A DNA stretch of 64,000 bases from Lysinibacillus sp. FSL M8-0337 (GCF_038593855.1 NZ_CP151996.1:3968001-4032000), one strand, 5' to 3'. Shown: positions 1 to 9,284, numbered from the stretch's first letter. Notes: generated by a model from the sequence alone, not told the origin. Made by a program: numbers and translations.

Positions 1-226
1 CACAAACACCAATAATAACGGGCACTGGATTCGTTAAAATTAATTTGAAATCAACCGCTTTCAACGTTAGTCCCATACCAAACATAACGATGCCGAGCAA
101 TATTGTAATATAGCCCCCAAATAGTAAAAATGGGTCGGGAACGATAAAAGCAATAACAGCTATGCAGATGACCCATAGCGCAAAGTATTTTCCAGCTATC
201 GTACTAATCGCTTCTAATATTTTCAT
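1..226 (-). CDS. Bile acid:sodium symporter (BASS) family transporter, 5' part only
   Basis: The window holds the first 75 codons; the gene runs off the left edge. The translation starts MKILEAISTIAGKYFALW and has two hydrophobic stretches (about residues 14-28 and 35-52). It then carries GMGLTLKAVDFK, a typical N-terminal signature of BASS/YocS/PanS-type carriers of organic anions or 2-oxoacids. The start is set by a GGGAGTGGG ribosome-binding site that overlaps the stop codon of the preceding GlcD-type gene; the gap is 11 bp, so the two are very likely one transcript. Association with a 2-hydroxyacid oxidase and a FadR-type regulator suggests uptake of a hydroxy- or keto-acid, but the substrate is inference. 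Confidence 0.75.
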   Translation of the reverse strand, partial: MKILEAISTIAGKYFALWVICIAVIAFIVPDPFLLFGGYITILLGIVMFGMGLTLKAVDFKLILTNPVPVIIGVC

Positions 227-237
227 ATTCCCACTCC

Positions 238-1629
238 CTATTTCTTTATTTTTAATATTTTATTTGGATTCAACAGTGCATCCGGATCAAGCGCTTGTTT
301 AATCTTTTCCATCACAAGCAGTGCTTTCCCATGTTCTTTCTCTTGGTATTTCTGTTTCCCTATACCGACACCATGCTCTCCTGTACAAGTTCCCCCTCGT
401 TCAAGCGCATACATAACAATTAATTCATTAAATTCATCCGCCTTTGCTATTTCATTAGCATCCTGCATATCAATCATTAAAAGAACATGGAAATTGCCAT
501 CACCGACATGTCCAACAATCCCCCCTGTAAGGGCAAACATATTCAGTGTTTTTCTCGCATGTTCAATAGCCCCTGCTAACTCAGAAATCGGTAAACAAAC
601 ATCTGTCACCATCAGTTTTTTTCCTGGATGTCCATGGACATAGGCGTAAGCTAAATTATGGCGAGCTTCCCATAGCTGATTTCGCGCTGCATTGTCAGTC
701 TCAAAATCTATATTTTGACAATTATGCTCTGCTACAATTTCTTTCATAAAATCAACGTCTTGCTTTAAACCAGCTTCATTTCCATGAAACTCTAAAAATA
801 AAGTTGGTTGCTCCTCATAAGCTGTTTTACTATGCAAGTTCACTTGTTTCATAGAAGGTTCATCAACCAGTTCGACTCTTGCGATTGGAATTCCGGCCTG
901 TAAAATACTAACGACTGCTTCGACTGCATCATTGACTGTTTTGAAAGATGCTCGAGCAGCCATGACATATTCAGGAAGTCCATAAACTTTTAGCGTCAAT
1001 TCCGTAAAGCAACCGAGCGTTCCTTCAGACCCTACAAAAAGACCGTTCAAATGAAAGCCAGATGAAGATTTTTCCGCTAAATTACCGGTATGAATAACCG
1101 TACCATCTGACAGCACAACTTCTAAATCTCGAACTTGATCGCGCATTACTCCATATTTAACAGATGTTGTGCCACTCGCATTTGTCGCGGCCATTCCACC
1201 TAGTGTTGCATCTGCCCCAGGGTCCACTGAAAAAAACAAACCGTATTTTTTTAACTCTTTATTTAACTGCGAACGCGTTACCCCTGGTTGAACTTTTACG
1301 AGAAAGTCCTTCTCCCTCACTTCTACTATGTTGTTCATTTCTGAAAAATCAATGGTAATCCCTTGTTCATAAGGAATTACATGTCCTTCTAAGCTTGTTC
1401 CTCTGCCAAATGGGACAATTGGAACTTTGTATTGATTTGCAATAGTTAGTATGTGACTCACTTGTTCAGTTGTTGTTGGAAACACAACGATATCTGGCAA
1501 ACTAGCTTGATGATAAGATTCATCACTACTATGTTGTTCTAATATTGTTTGATTAATCGTTACTTGGCTTTCTGACAGAACACCTTGTAGCGCGCTCACC
1601 AATTGTTCATTTGTTGCACTTGCTATCAT
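238..1629 (-). CDS. FAD-linked 2-hydroxyacid oxidase, GlcD / D-lactate dehydrogenase type
   Basis: 463 aa, the usual length for GlcD-like flavoproteins that oxidise glycolate, D-lactate or related 2-hydroxyacids. The N-terminal half is a PCMH FAD-binding domain: PFGRGTSL near residue 73, then GADATLGGMAATNASG and SEGTLG. The C-terminal FAD-oxidase domain has HVGDGNFH (about 374) and CTGEHGVGIGK (about 415), the conserved metal/active-site motifs. It is divergent from a FadR-type GntR regulator and precedes a BASS transporter by 11 bp, so it is probably a regulated catabolic operon. No GlcE/GlcF iron-sulfur partners are in view, so it may act alone. Glycolate versus D-lactate cannot be decided from sequence. 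Confidence 0.88.
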   Translation of the reverse strand: MIASATNEQLVSALQGVLSESQVTINQTILEQHSSDESYHQASLPDIVVFPTTTEQVSHILTIANQYKVPIVPFGRGTSLEGHVIPYEQGITIDFSEMNNIVEVREKDFLVKVQPGVTRSQLNKELKKYGLFFSVDPGADATLGGMAATNASGTTSVKYGVMRDQVRDLEVVLSDGTVIHTGNLAEKSSSGFHLNGLFVGSEGTLGCFTELTLKVYGLPEYVMAARASFKTVNDAVEAVVSILQAGIPIARVELVDEPSMKQVNLHSKTAYEEQPTLFLEFHGNEAGLKQDVDFMKEIVAEHNCQNIDFETDNAARNQLWEARHNLAYAYVHGHPGKKLMVTDVCLPISELAGAIEHARKTLNMFALTGGIVGHVGDGNFHVLLMIDMQDANEIAKADEFNELIVMYALERGGTCTGEHGVGIGKQKYQEKEHGKALLVMEKIKQALDPDALLNPNKILKIKK

Positions 1630-1684
1630 TTTATTCTCCCCTTCTTTTCTCCCATTTTCCCAAAGTCATGAATGATAAATAAAT

Positions 1685-1726
1685 AGGTTATACCAATCTT
1701 CATAAATATTAAAATTGGTCCAACCA
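1685..1726. promoter_or_regulatory. Two FadR/LldR-type operator-like palindromes
   Basis: TGGTCCAACCA at 1716-1726 is a perfect TGGT-n3-ACCA inverted repeat, the form bound by FadR-subfamily GntR regulators (LldR, PdhR, GlcC; consensus TNGTNNNACNA). A second copy, AGGTTATACCA at 1685-1695, differs in one outer base. Centres are 31 bp apart, about three helical turns. They lie between the oxidase gene and the divergent gntR gene, so autoregulation and control of the operon are likely (inference). Confidence 0.65.
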
Positions 1727-1780
1727 TTTTTTATTATACTTAATATTCAGAAAATATCAATAATTAATAATTTTCTTTCA

Positions 1781-1809
1781 TTGCTAACGAGGTAGGAATT
1801 CTGTATGAT
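1781..1809 (+). promoter_or_regulatory. Sigma-A promoter of the gntR gene
   Basis: TTGCTA at 1781-1786 and TATGAT at 1804-1809 are separated by 17 bp, about 48 bp before the gntR start codon. The GAGGGGAAGG ribosome-binding region follows downstream. Confidence 0.55.
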
Positions 1810-1857
1810 TAAAGCGTTTATACTTTTACTATGTAATTGAGGGGAAGGACATAGGAA

Positions 1858-2583
1858 ATGCTGCAACCAAAGAAAAAAGCTTATCAAGTTATTGTAGATC
1901 AAATACAGGAATATTTTTTAAATGGAGAATTACAGCCTGGAGAAAAACTGCCGACGGAAAGAGAATTAGCGAGTCGCTTTAATGTAAGTCGAACTTCGGT
2001 TAGAGAGGCACTGCGAAAGCTTGAAATAAAAGGAATTATAGACATTAAACAAGGCAGTGGCAGTTTTCTGAAATCACCTGAATGCCATTCATTAGGACAA
2101 GAGCTTTCCTCTACCATTTTAAAAACAGAAAAAAAACTTATTTATGAAATGCTAGAGCTTCGCCAAACACTTGAAGTAGAATGTGCCTTTTTAGCTTCAC
2201 AACGGGCCACTTCTGAAGATTTAGAACGAATTGGGCAAGCATTGGAAATGATGAATCAAGTTAAAAATGACGTGGAACTAGGCATTCAAGCTGATTTAAG
2301 CTTCCATATTAATATCGTTCTCGCTGCTCACAATTCAATCTTCTCGCAATTATTCCAAACCCTTAGCGAACATATGCAAGATACAATCCGTGTGACCCGA
2401 ACACAGCGCTTGAAAGATTTAGACCGTACGCAAGAAACTATAGATGAACATAAAGAAATTTACTTGGCCATTGCAGCCGGCGATGCCAATCAAGCCAAAC
2501 AACTAATGGAAAAGCATATTAAACAAATCCGAAGAGAATTGACCGCCTCCCTTTTCAATCATATTGGCGAACAACATAAATAA
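1858..2583 (+). CDS. FadR-subfamily GntR transcriptional regulator
   Basis: 241 aa. The N-terminal winged helix (about residues 8-75) has the GntR signature LPTERELASRFNVSRTSVRE followed by a wing ending in KQGSGSF. The C-terminal part (about 95-225) is all-helical with spaced His/Asp/Glu residues and fits an FCD ligand-binding domain, which usually senses a carboxylate such as lactate or glycolate. It is divergent from the GlcD-type oxidase and BASS transporter, and operator-like sites lie between. It is therefore the likely local regulator; the effector is unknown. One of only two convincing plus-strand genes in the window. Confidence 0.88.
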   Translation: MLQPKKKAYQVIVDQIQEYFLNGELQPGEKLPTERELASRFNVSRTSVREALRKLEIKGIIDIKQGSGSFLKSPECHSLGQELSSTILKTEKKLIYEMLELRQTLEVECAFLASQRATSEDLERIGQALEMMNQVKNDVELGIQADLSFHINIVLAAHNSIFSQLFQTLSEHMQDTIRVTRTQRLKDLDRTQETIDEHKEIYLAIAAGDANQAKQLMEKHIKQIRRELTASLFNHIGEQHK

Positions 2584-2599
2584 ACTACATCTACTCAAT

Positions 2600-2639
2600 A
2601 AAAAAGCCACGGATTGATATTAAATCCTTGGCTTTTTTG
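2600..2639 (+). terminator. Rho-independent terminator of gntR
   Basis: The stem AAGCCA-c-GGATT pairs with AAATCC-TTGGCTT around a short AT loop, followed by a T-run; it begins 17 bp after the gntR stop codon. Confidence 0.8.
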
Positions 2640-2690
2640 ACAAAAACTAAAAATACATAAATCAGTAGATCTTATTTATATTTCATACAA

Positions 2691-2726
2691 AAAAAAAACG
2701 AATCCCATTAATAAGAATTCGTTTTT
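2691..2726 (-). terminator. Terminator of the 284-aa hypothetical gene
   Basis: The inverted repeat ACGAAT...ATTCGT has a 9-10 nt T-run on the minus strand, about 65 bp past the stop codon of the minus-strand gene. The plus strand also shows TTTTT, so it may work in both directions. Confidence 0.65.
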
Positions 2727-2788
2727 GATAAAAGATTGTATAAAAACATGTCAGTTCCCTGTCATTCTTATTATCTTTGGGATAACGT

Positions 2789-3643
2789 CTAAATACGCAA
2801 TAATGTCCCATTCGGCTTTGGTAAATCATGAGCTGTTATCTGATTCATTTTACAAAAATGTTTTAAAAATTGTTGTGCAAGTTCTCGTTCTGTTGGTTCA
2901 CTTTTCAATGAAACGATATCAAGTAAAATTTGAGCCATCCATAAATTATCAAAATAACGGTATTTACCTGTATTCCATGTCATTTTGTTAGGGTATTTTT
3001 TATCTATATAATATTTCCAAAAAAGCAGCTGATTCGATTCCTGTTCTGTAAGTTGGAGTCTGTATTTTGAATGGGCCGGAATATTCCCATCTTCACACAG
3101 CTTACCGATAAAATCTTCATTCACCATATAGACACCTAAAATACGTCTGTCTTTTTCTGACATGCCGGAATCTAATGCTGTTAATAGGACAGCGCTATTT
3201 TGGTGCATGCGGTTAGGTTTGTTTGGCTTTCCTTTGTTATTACCACTTTTTATAGCGCTTAAAAAAACCTTCCACTCTAACAAAGAACTAGTCTGTTCTT
3301 CTGTGTCACATTTAAAAACCATTTGAGATTCTGGATGCAGTTTATGATGTTTCATCAGTTTTTCGTGTTCTAAGCGAAGTTTTTGGTTTCTTCGTTGCAG
3401 TTTTTTTTCTTCTTCCTTCCTCATTTCTTCTTCCTTACGTTCAATTTCCTTTTTTTGTATTATTTTTTCAATTAACTGAGCATCACTTTTATCATGTAAT
3501 TTTAAGTACTTTCCAAATACATCAGGAAAAACAAACATTTTATTTTCTGATGCAAAATGTATTTCAATAATGGACTCATTATGTTTAACGATACTACCCA
3601 TGCCAAAACGCTTATGTGTAACTTTTTTATTAATTAGATTCAT
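2789..3643 (-). CDS. Hypothetical protein with Tudor/SH3-like N-terminus and charged coiled coil
   Basis: 284 aa, function not recognised. Residues 1-50 (KKVTHKRFGMGSIVKHN ... IEIHFASENKMFVFPDVF) resemble the small beta-barrel found at the C-terminus of PcrA, where an H-K-x-G-x-G-x-V pattern also occurs, so a nucleic-acid- or polymerase-contact module is possible. Residues about 58-105 are a highly charged Lys/Glu coiled coil. The C-terminal half has Trp/Tyr-rich helices without a motif I know. There is a strong ribosome-binding site, TAAGGAGG, 9 bp before the start. It has its own terminator and lies next to the helicase-nuclease gene, but an 817-bp gap argues against one operon. Confidence 0.7.
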   Translation of the reverse strand: MNLINKKVTHKRFGMGSIVKHNESIIEIHFASENKMFVFPDVFGKYLKLHDKSDAQLIEKIIQKKEIERKEEEMRKEEEKKLQRRNQKLRLEHEKLMKHHKLHPESQMVFKCDTEEQTSSLLEWKVFLSAIKSGNNKGKPNKPNRMHQNSAVLLTALDSGMSEKDRRILGVYMVNEDFIGKLCEDGNIPAHSKYRLQLTEQESNQLLFWKYYIDKKYPNKMTWNTGKYRYFDNLWMAQILLDIVSLKSEPTERELAQQFLKHFCKMNQITAHDLPKPNGTLLRI

Positions 3644-4133
3644 TATTCTAGTCCTCCTTATGGAATAAAACCTCGGTTACTATTAGATAGTCAATTAATT
3701 ATTTAATTCAACTACCTACCTCAAAAAGCCCACATAACTGTTTTTTTCTTCGTCTTAATAAGGGATATTAAAAAAACGTATCCAAATTCTATCTGCAAAA
3801 AAGGTCAGCGGAATTCGAAATACGATTTAAAAAAACAATTATAAGACTATTATAACATTTTTTTAAAAAATCACAAACTTATTGTTGACAACATATTTTA
3901 TTATGAGGTAAAATTAAAAATTATTCTCTAAATCCTCATGAAATTAGAGTCTTATAAAAAGTCACAAAGCTTCTGAAAAGCCCCTATAAAATGCAACTGA
4001 TTTCCGGTGTTAAGCATAGGAAATCTTCATAAAATAAATCATATAAGTAGTTCCTTTCCTAGAAAGAACGGGAGGAAATCTATGTACTAATTCTATAGGC
4101 TGAACATTCACATTTCCCAATTAATTTCCATAT

Positions 4134-4179
4134 AAAAAAGACCCCAATTTCGCAAAAGTTATTTGCAAAATCAAGGTCT
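4134..4179 (-). terminator. Terminator-like hairpin downstream of the helicase-nuclease gene
   Basis: On the minus strand AGACC-x-TGATTTTGCAAA pairs with TTTTGCGAAATT-x-GGGTCT and is followed by TTTTTT. It is about 280 bp after the helicase stop and just past the rlmD-like remnant, so it may be the old terminator of that lost gene. Confidence 0.65.
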
Positions 4180-4266
4180 GTATTGAAAATATCTACTTTT
4201 TCAAGTTTTATAGGAATGCTTTTAAATTTTTCGAATCAATCAATAATTAGATGTGTCCCCTGTATA

Positions 4267-4326
4267 TTAAGCTAACGCCAACCACGCAACTGCCTCGCAA
4301 TGTGGTGAGTGCTGAGCGTGGACATT
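4267..4326 (-). pseudogene. Remnant of the 3' end of an rlmD/trmA-type methyltransferase gene
   Basis: One minus-strand frame reads NVHAQHSPHCEAVAWLALA then a stop, with another stop just upstream. It matches the end of the intact RlmD at 9285 (MFPHSTHCEAVARLELV then stop): HS, HCEAVA and the two L positions agree. About 26 of the last 34 bases are identical. The homology breaks off upstream, so it is a fragment. It lies in the same orientation as rlmD on the far side of the helicase gene, so the 4.7-kb gene sits between two direct copies of an rlmD 3' end. Confidence 0.6.
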
Positions 4327-4460
4327 TTAAAAATCAGGATGTAGTAGAATCACCTTAAAATAATAATAACTCATCTGTATCATCAATATTACTTCAAAAT
4401 TTCACTTGTAAAATCTTGTTTACCTTATAAATCGTATTACAATACATCAGGTTTACAATT

Positions 4461-7400
4461 TTATATCGAAATAACCCACACAGACATGCCTTCTGAAATA
4501 TCCAATCCATCTTGATAAAATGTAGTTTGAATACCTTTAGGTAGGATATATTCTAGTTCTCTTTGTAACAGCCTTGAACCTACCACATAAAGCTTATCTG
4601 TTAATGGTCGGTCCTGTAAAACTTCAAAACCTTCCATTCGTAATAATTTTTTCACATGATTATAAAGTTCGGTTTGATTACTAGCACAGTCAGTTGCAAC
4701 AATACCTGCTGCTACTTCTTTTGTTCCTAGGTCGATTTGTTGCTCTGCTGTTTCTACAAATGGATAAATACCCATTTCTTCTAATGTAGCCCATAACGAC
4801 TCCAAAGCTTTTTCTTGATTGTGATAATATTTACTTCCCAATATACGCCAAAATCTCCAGCCCGCTCGTTGTAATATCTTCTCTCGTTGGAAGTCTCGTT
4901 CTGTGTCTTCAGGTGAAGTATGCCAATAGTCTCCGTCACATTCAACCGCTAATCTTGTTTTTTCACCTACAACTACTAAGTCAATACGATAGCCATTCAC
5001 TTGATATTGCGGGATGACCTTATATCCTTTAACTGTAATAGCATCAAATACACTTTTTTCGAATTCACTTTCGCATAACATACGATTCGACTCATTTTCT
5101 TCCTGTATTGGATTTGCTACATAAGACAATAGCTGGTATCGTAAACATTCTCGATTAGAAATATCATTTATCGTAATAGAATGCATTAACCATAATTGAT
5201 CTTTAGCTCGGCTGGCTGCAACATTAAATCTTTGACGAGCACTTTCACTAGTTAATGCTGTTATACGTTTTTCACCTTTTGCTGCTACCATTGAAAGGAA
5301 AATAACATCCCTTTCATCTCCTTGGAAACTATAGGCATCGCCACATATAATATGGCGTTCCTCCATCACTTCTGCTCCTATTGTTTTCAATAATTTATTT
5401 TGAATATACTTGGCTTGTCCGATACCTAGTAATGAAATAACCCCAAATGTTTTACCTTCATACTGAGGATTTTCAAGACACCTTGTTATTTCTTCAACAA
5501 TTGCATCAGCTTCTACTTCATTCAGTGCATTTTGCCCTGTTCCTTCACGTACACCGTGTGGTAAATATTTAGTCTTTATTGGTTCCAGACGATCTGCTGG
5601 ATATTGTCGTAAAGGAATTAAAGGCCTGTCACTATAAGAAATTAAATTAGAAAATCCAATAATCTCCGGCATACAACGGAAATGTTCACGAAGCGTTATC
5701 GTATCTTTAAACATGATGTAACATATATCGAAAAATGAATTTTTAATATTTAAGTCAAACCCAAAATCAAAATCAATTTCTTTAAAATATCTTGTCTGTA
5801 ACTTCTTCACATCATCTTCGTCAATGCCTATTATTGTTGGACTAATTTGTTTATCGTCTCCTACAATAATCATTTTCTTAGCAATATATTTTAATAGCAA
5901 TGCTTCATGCCAAGACTGACTCGCTTCATCAATAATTACTACATCAAATAAATTAGGTTTAATTTCAAAATTATCGAATACTTGATTCATTGGCATAATC
6001 CAGGCCGGAATTGCCCCCATACATTTTTCCATATGCATTTGTGCTTCCATTTGATATCTCGCAGCATTTTTACCTGTACCTTTTCCGACATTTTTAACAG
6101 ATTTCATCCATGCTTTTAAATGTTGACTTTGCAAATCATTCATTGACTTCAACATATTAATCCATGCTTTTGTAGAACCAATTTCAATGATTGTCTGCTT
6201 TATTTGCATTTCAAGTTCATCATATTTTTGGGATAACACTTGTTCATTCCGTAACAAGAATGCTTCCATCCAATTTTTCACTTGTTTATGAACAAAGGCT
6301 TTTTCCCATTCTAAAAGTCGTTTTTGCCATACTGTATCATCCATAGATTCAATAAAGTTAGTACCCACTAATGGTGAATGAGCTACTAACTTATTTTTAA
6401 GCTCGATTACAGTTTCATCACGTTTCTTAACTTCTTGATATAGTACATATTTTTCCCACACTCTCTGTACTAAATCACTATTTCTTGCACGTAAAGCATC
6501 TAATAACTCATTATATAATGAGTGTGTTTTGTCTGTTATAACTTCTTCAATAGATTTACCAATATCATTAAACTTAGTGTTCATCTGTAATAGTTGCTCT
6601 TCTATTTGAACAATTTGGATATTATTTTTTAATTGTTCAATAAAGGATTCATCAAAACCATTTGGCGAAATTACTTCAAATTTATTTAATACGCCTTCTC
6701 GCCATTCATGTATAGCATCTATAATATTTAATTGTTCAACAATGGACTGCACTTCCTGTTTTAATGTTACCGGCTGCATTAAATGTTCATCTATAAACAA
6801 TGGTACTAATAATTCTTTTAATTTCTGTTTTGCACTTTCTTGTAAGACAAATTTATTTAATAGGTAAATTTGTTCTGGTGTTTTTAATAACTTAGCGTTA
6901 TAAGTTATAACGCTAAGTTGATCTTTATATTGTTTTACAACTTTCGGCTTAATTAAAAATTTACCTAAATTACCGCCTTGATCTAAGTGATTTGTTAAAT
7001 CCGCGGTCATAACTTTCAAAGTTGCTAATGAAATATCTTTTACATCAAATAAGGATGCTTCTACTTCGTTTTCATATTGTAAATATGTACTTATTGCATA
7101 CTTTAATTGCTCGTTATACTCTTTCCAATTCATTCCTCGATTAATAAATACATCGTTTAAAGTATTTCCTAAAGCTGGATATGTTTTAAATAATAGTGAC
7201 TGCTTCAAAGAACTATATCGTTCAAATTCGGTTAACAACTCCGACTGTTGCTCATATGTCAACGATTGCGTTATTTCGATGAGGCTTTCATTTTTGGCTA
7301 TTTCTAATTCTTTTAGATTTTCAAATAAACGTGATTCTTCATTAAATAGCGATTCAATGTTTTGGATTTCGTTTGCGATAGATAAATTCGGATAATCAAA

Positions 7401-9116
7401 TATTTTATATTCATCAACTATGTCTTCAAAAGTAGCATTAAGTTGGATAATCCCTTGAATTAATTTCTTTTCTAATTGCCAATAATCTTCTGATGTATCT
7501 AGAGTGACATTTGATGTATACCATTTATATTGATCATCTAATGCATGAATTTGCTTTACGATTTGCTGCGCAGTACCTGCATACGATTTTGAAAAATGAT
7601 GTTCATATGTTTCTTGTTCTCTAATTTCGAGCAATTCGGTTTTCGTTTTATTTAATATTCCTTTTAATTGCTTCAGCTGTTGTTCCTTTTGTTCAACAAC
7701 TAGCTCTTTCTCCCTTAAATCAAATCGTTCTTTATTTACCGAAATGGTGCTTACTACTTTTTCTAAGTCTTTAATGGAGCTAGAATCACCACCTAAGTAA
7801 CTTACTGTTAATGCTTGTAAATCTGTAGGTAGCTTGCTTTTTAAGACACTTAACGCTTTAGCTGTTTGACTTGTAATTAGCACTCTGTTCCCTGTCGATA
7901 ATAAGTGTGCAGTTAAATTCGCTATCGTGTGAGTTTTACCTGTTCCTGGAGGCCCTTGAACTAAAACATTGTCCTTGTTCGATAAGGATTTAATAATTCG
8001 TTCCTGCTCTTCATTCGACGGAAGAGGAAAATAAAATGGATTGCTTTTTGGTAACGTCACTTCATCATTTTCAGTCACTTCATATTCGTGAATTTTGCTT
8101 TTTTCCACTTGTTTATAATTAAACATATTCGCTAAATTGGCTGGCACCTTTACACTATCATCACTTAATTGTTGAACTGCAACTTCACATGCATTTTGAA
8201 AGCTTTTTTGTGTTTTCTTTCTTACTATAAATGCAGGGCTATTGGATATTAGCAGCGATGCACCATCTTTTATACTAGGAATCGCTAAAGAATCATGATA
8301 TTGACTACGAGAATCTAAAGCATTAGCAACCGTCTTTAATATCGCTTCCATTTGCGACATGACGCTTTGTTCTTCATTGATTTCATTAATCAATTGTTGA
8401 ACTTCATTGTGATCCGCTTTTTGTAACTGATTTTCAAGTGATAGCATATCTTCTTCATATTCAATTGCAAGACCTTTCGCACCATCTTCAATAATAAAAA
8501 CTGCCTTCTCTTTATCAAAATGCAACTCTACTTTGTTAATTAATACATGCCTCTCAACGGATTGCTTCGGCAGTTTCCACTGTAACAATCCTACTCCTAC
8601 AATTAACTCAAGTGATTCAGCATTAGTTTGCAATAATTGATGAATCTTAAATAATCTATCATATAAATCCTGAATCTTTTTAACACGTTTTGTTTCTTCA
8701 ACATGTTTTTCCCATATATTCTCAATAAATTCTTCACGTGCTTCTCTTAAGTTTGGAAATTCATCAATTGTTATCTCAACTATTTCAATTTCTTTATCAT
8801 CATTTACAACTTGTTGATTTTTCACATCAATCTTTTCGTACGTAAGATTATAAAAATTAATATTTATCCAATCTTTTAATTCATTAGGAAGTACCGGCTC
8901 TTTAGGCTTTATAGGCTTTTTGACCGTAAGCCAATTACTAGTATCACTTCTAAAAAAGTCTGTTGTCTCTTGTTCATTTGGAATATCTTTTTCAATCCAA
9001 ATTATATCCTCATAACTTCGGTAAGAAGATATAGGACGCTGCTTTAACCTCGATAAATCATTTATGTATTGAATTAAATTCGCTGCTTTATTATTAATTG
9101 TTAAAGTCTCCAACAT
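4461..9116 (-). CDS. Large SF1 (UPF1/DNA2-type) helicase fused to a Vsr/DUF559-like endonuclease
   Basis: 1551 aa. Residues 1-330 are mostly helical and charged with no recognised motif. The helicase core starts with Walker A GPPGTGKTHTIANL (about residue 390). It is split by a long coiled-coil insertion (about 450-1000), then motif II VVIIDEASQSW (about 1060) and GDDKQISP. Later motifs are LREHFRCMPEIIGFSN, SFQGDERDVIFLSMV and FNVAASRAKDQLW. A PD-(D/E)XK nuclease of the Vsr/DUF559 type follows (about 1370-1450), with RIDLVV, AVECDGDYWH and LQRAGWRFWRI. The last 90 residues are unassigned. This architecture occurs in standalone antiphage proteins and restriction-linked helicases; a defence role is inference. 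It is monocistronic, AT-rich, and lies between the rlmD remnant and intact rlmD. Confidence 0.85.
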   Translation of the reverse strand: MLETLTINNKAANLIQYINDLSRLKQRPISSYRSYEDIIWIEKDIPNEQETTDFFRSDTSNWLTVKKPIKPKEPVLPNELKDWININFYNLTYEKIDVKNQQVVNDDKEIEIVEITIDEFPNLREAREEFIENIWEKHVEETKRVKKIQDLYDRLFKIHQLLQTNAESLELIVGVGLLQWKLPKQSVERHVLINKVELHFDKEKAVFIIEDGAKGLAIEYEEDMLSLENQLQKADHNEVQQLINEINEEQSVMSQMEAILKTVANALDSRSQYHDSLAIPSIKDGASLLISNSPAFIVRKKTQKSFQNACEVAVQQLSDDSVKVPANLANMFNYKQVEKSKIHEYEVTENDEVTLPKSNPFYFPLPSNEEQERIIKSLSNKDNVLVQGPPGTGKTHTIANLTAHLLSTGNRVLITSQTAKALSVLKSKLPTDLQALTVSYLGGDSSSIKDLEKVVSTISVNKERFDLREKELVVEQKEQQLKQLKGILNKTKTELLEIREQETYEHHFSKSYAGTAQQIVKQIHALDDQYKWYTSNVTLDTSEDYWQLEKKLIQGIIQLNATFEDIVDEYKIFDYPNLSIANEIQNIESLFNEESRLFENLKELEIAKNESLIEITQSLTYEQQSELLTEFERYSSLKQSLLFKTYPALGNTLNDVFINRGMNWKEYNEQLKYAISTYLQYENEVEASLFDVKDISLATLKVMTADLTNHLDQGGNLGKFLIKPKVVKQYKDQLSVITYNAKLLKTPEQIYLLNKFVLQESAKQKLKELLVPLFIDEHLMQPVTLKQEVQSIVEQLNIIDAIHEWREGVLNKFEVISPNGFDESFIEQLKNNIQIVQIEEQLLQMNTKFNDIGKSIEEVITDKTHSLYNELLDALRARNSDLVQRVWEKYVLYQEVKKRDETVIELKNKLVAHSPLVGTNFIESMDDTVWQKRLLEWEKAFVHKQVKNWMEAFLLRNEQVLSQKYDELEMQIKQTIIEIGSTKAWINMLKSMNDLQSQHLKAWMKSVKNVGKGTGKNAARYQMEAQMHMEKCMGAIPAWIMPMNQVFDNFEIKPNLFDVVIIDEASQSWHEALLLKYIAKKMIIVGDDKQISPTIIGIDEDDVKKLQTRYFKEIDFDFGFDLNIKNSFFDICYIMFKDTITLREHFRCMPEIIGFSNLISYSDRPLIPLRQYPADRLEPIKTKYLPHGVREGTGQNALNEVEADAIVEEITRCLENPQYEGKTFGVISLLGIGQAKYIQNKLLKTIGAEVMEERHIICGDAYSFQGDERDVIFLSMVAAKGEKRITALTSESARQRFNVAASRAKDQLWLMHSITINDISNRECLRYQLLSYVANPIQEENESNRMLCESEFEKSVFDAITVKGYKVIPQYQVNGYRIDLVVVGEKTRLAVECDGDYWHTSPEDTERDFQREKILQRAGWRFWRILGSKYYHNQEKALESLWATLEEMGIYPFVETAEQQIDLGTKEVAAGIVATDCASNQTELYNHVKKLLRMEGFEVLQDRPLTDKLYVVGSRLLQRELEYILPKGIQTTFYQDGLDISEGMSVWVISI

Positions 9117-9220
9117 TTCTCCCCCTTAAATTAGGTAAATTAGATGATATTACTTTACATAATTTTATAACGTTTCTATTATACATCAAATAATAAATAC
9201 CTATTTCCTGTGATTTAAAA

Positions 9221-9272
9221 GCAAAAAAGCAGTTCGGACAATCTCATTAATATTAAGATTGTCCGAACTGCT
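9221..9272 (-). terminator. rlmD terminator
   Basis: A perfect 17-bp stem (9228-9244 with 9256-9272) has an 11-nt loop and a T-run on the minus strand, 13 bp after the rlmD stop codon. Confidence 0.9.
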
Positions 9273-9284
9273 AAATTTATTTTA

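Larger units (their letters stand above)
3644..4460. other. 817-bp AT-rich gap: terminator-like hairpin and rlmD-like remnant only
   Basis: No open frame with a ribosome-binding site was found. It contains a small hairpin (GATTTCC ... GGAAATC, 3999-4026), a terminator at 4134-4179 and a degenerate rlmD-type 3' end at 4267-4326, both listed separately. The base composition is more AT-rich than the housekeeping genes nearby, which fits decayed or acquired DNA. Confidence 0.6.

Noticed and set aside
9228-9272. Long perfect palindrome near rlmD as an attachment site or mobile element end
   Set aside because: It is just after the rlmD stop and followed by a T-run on the transcribed strand, so a terminator explains it fully.
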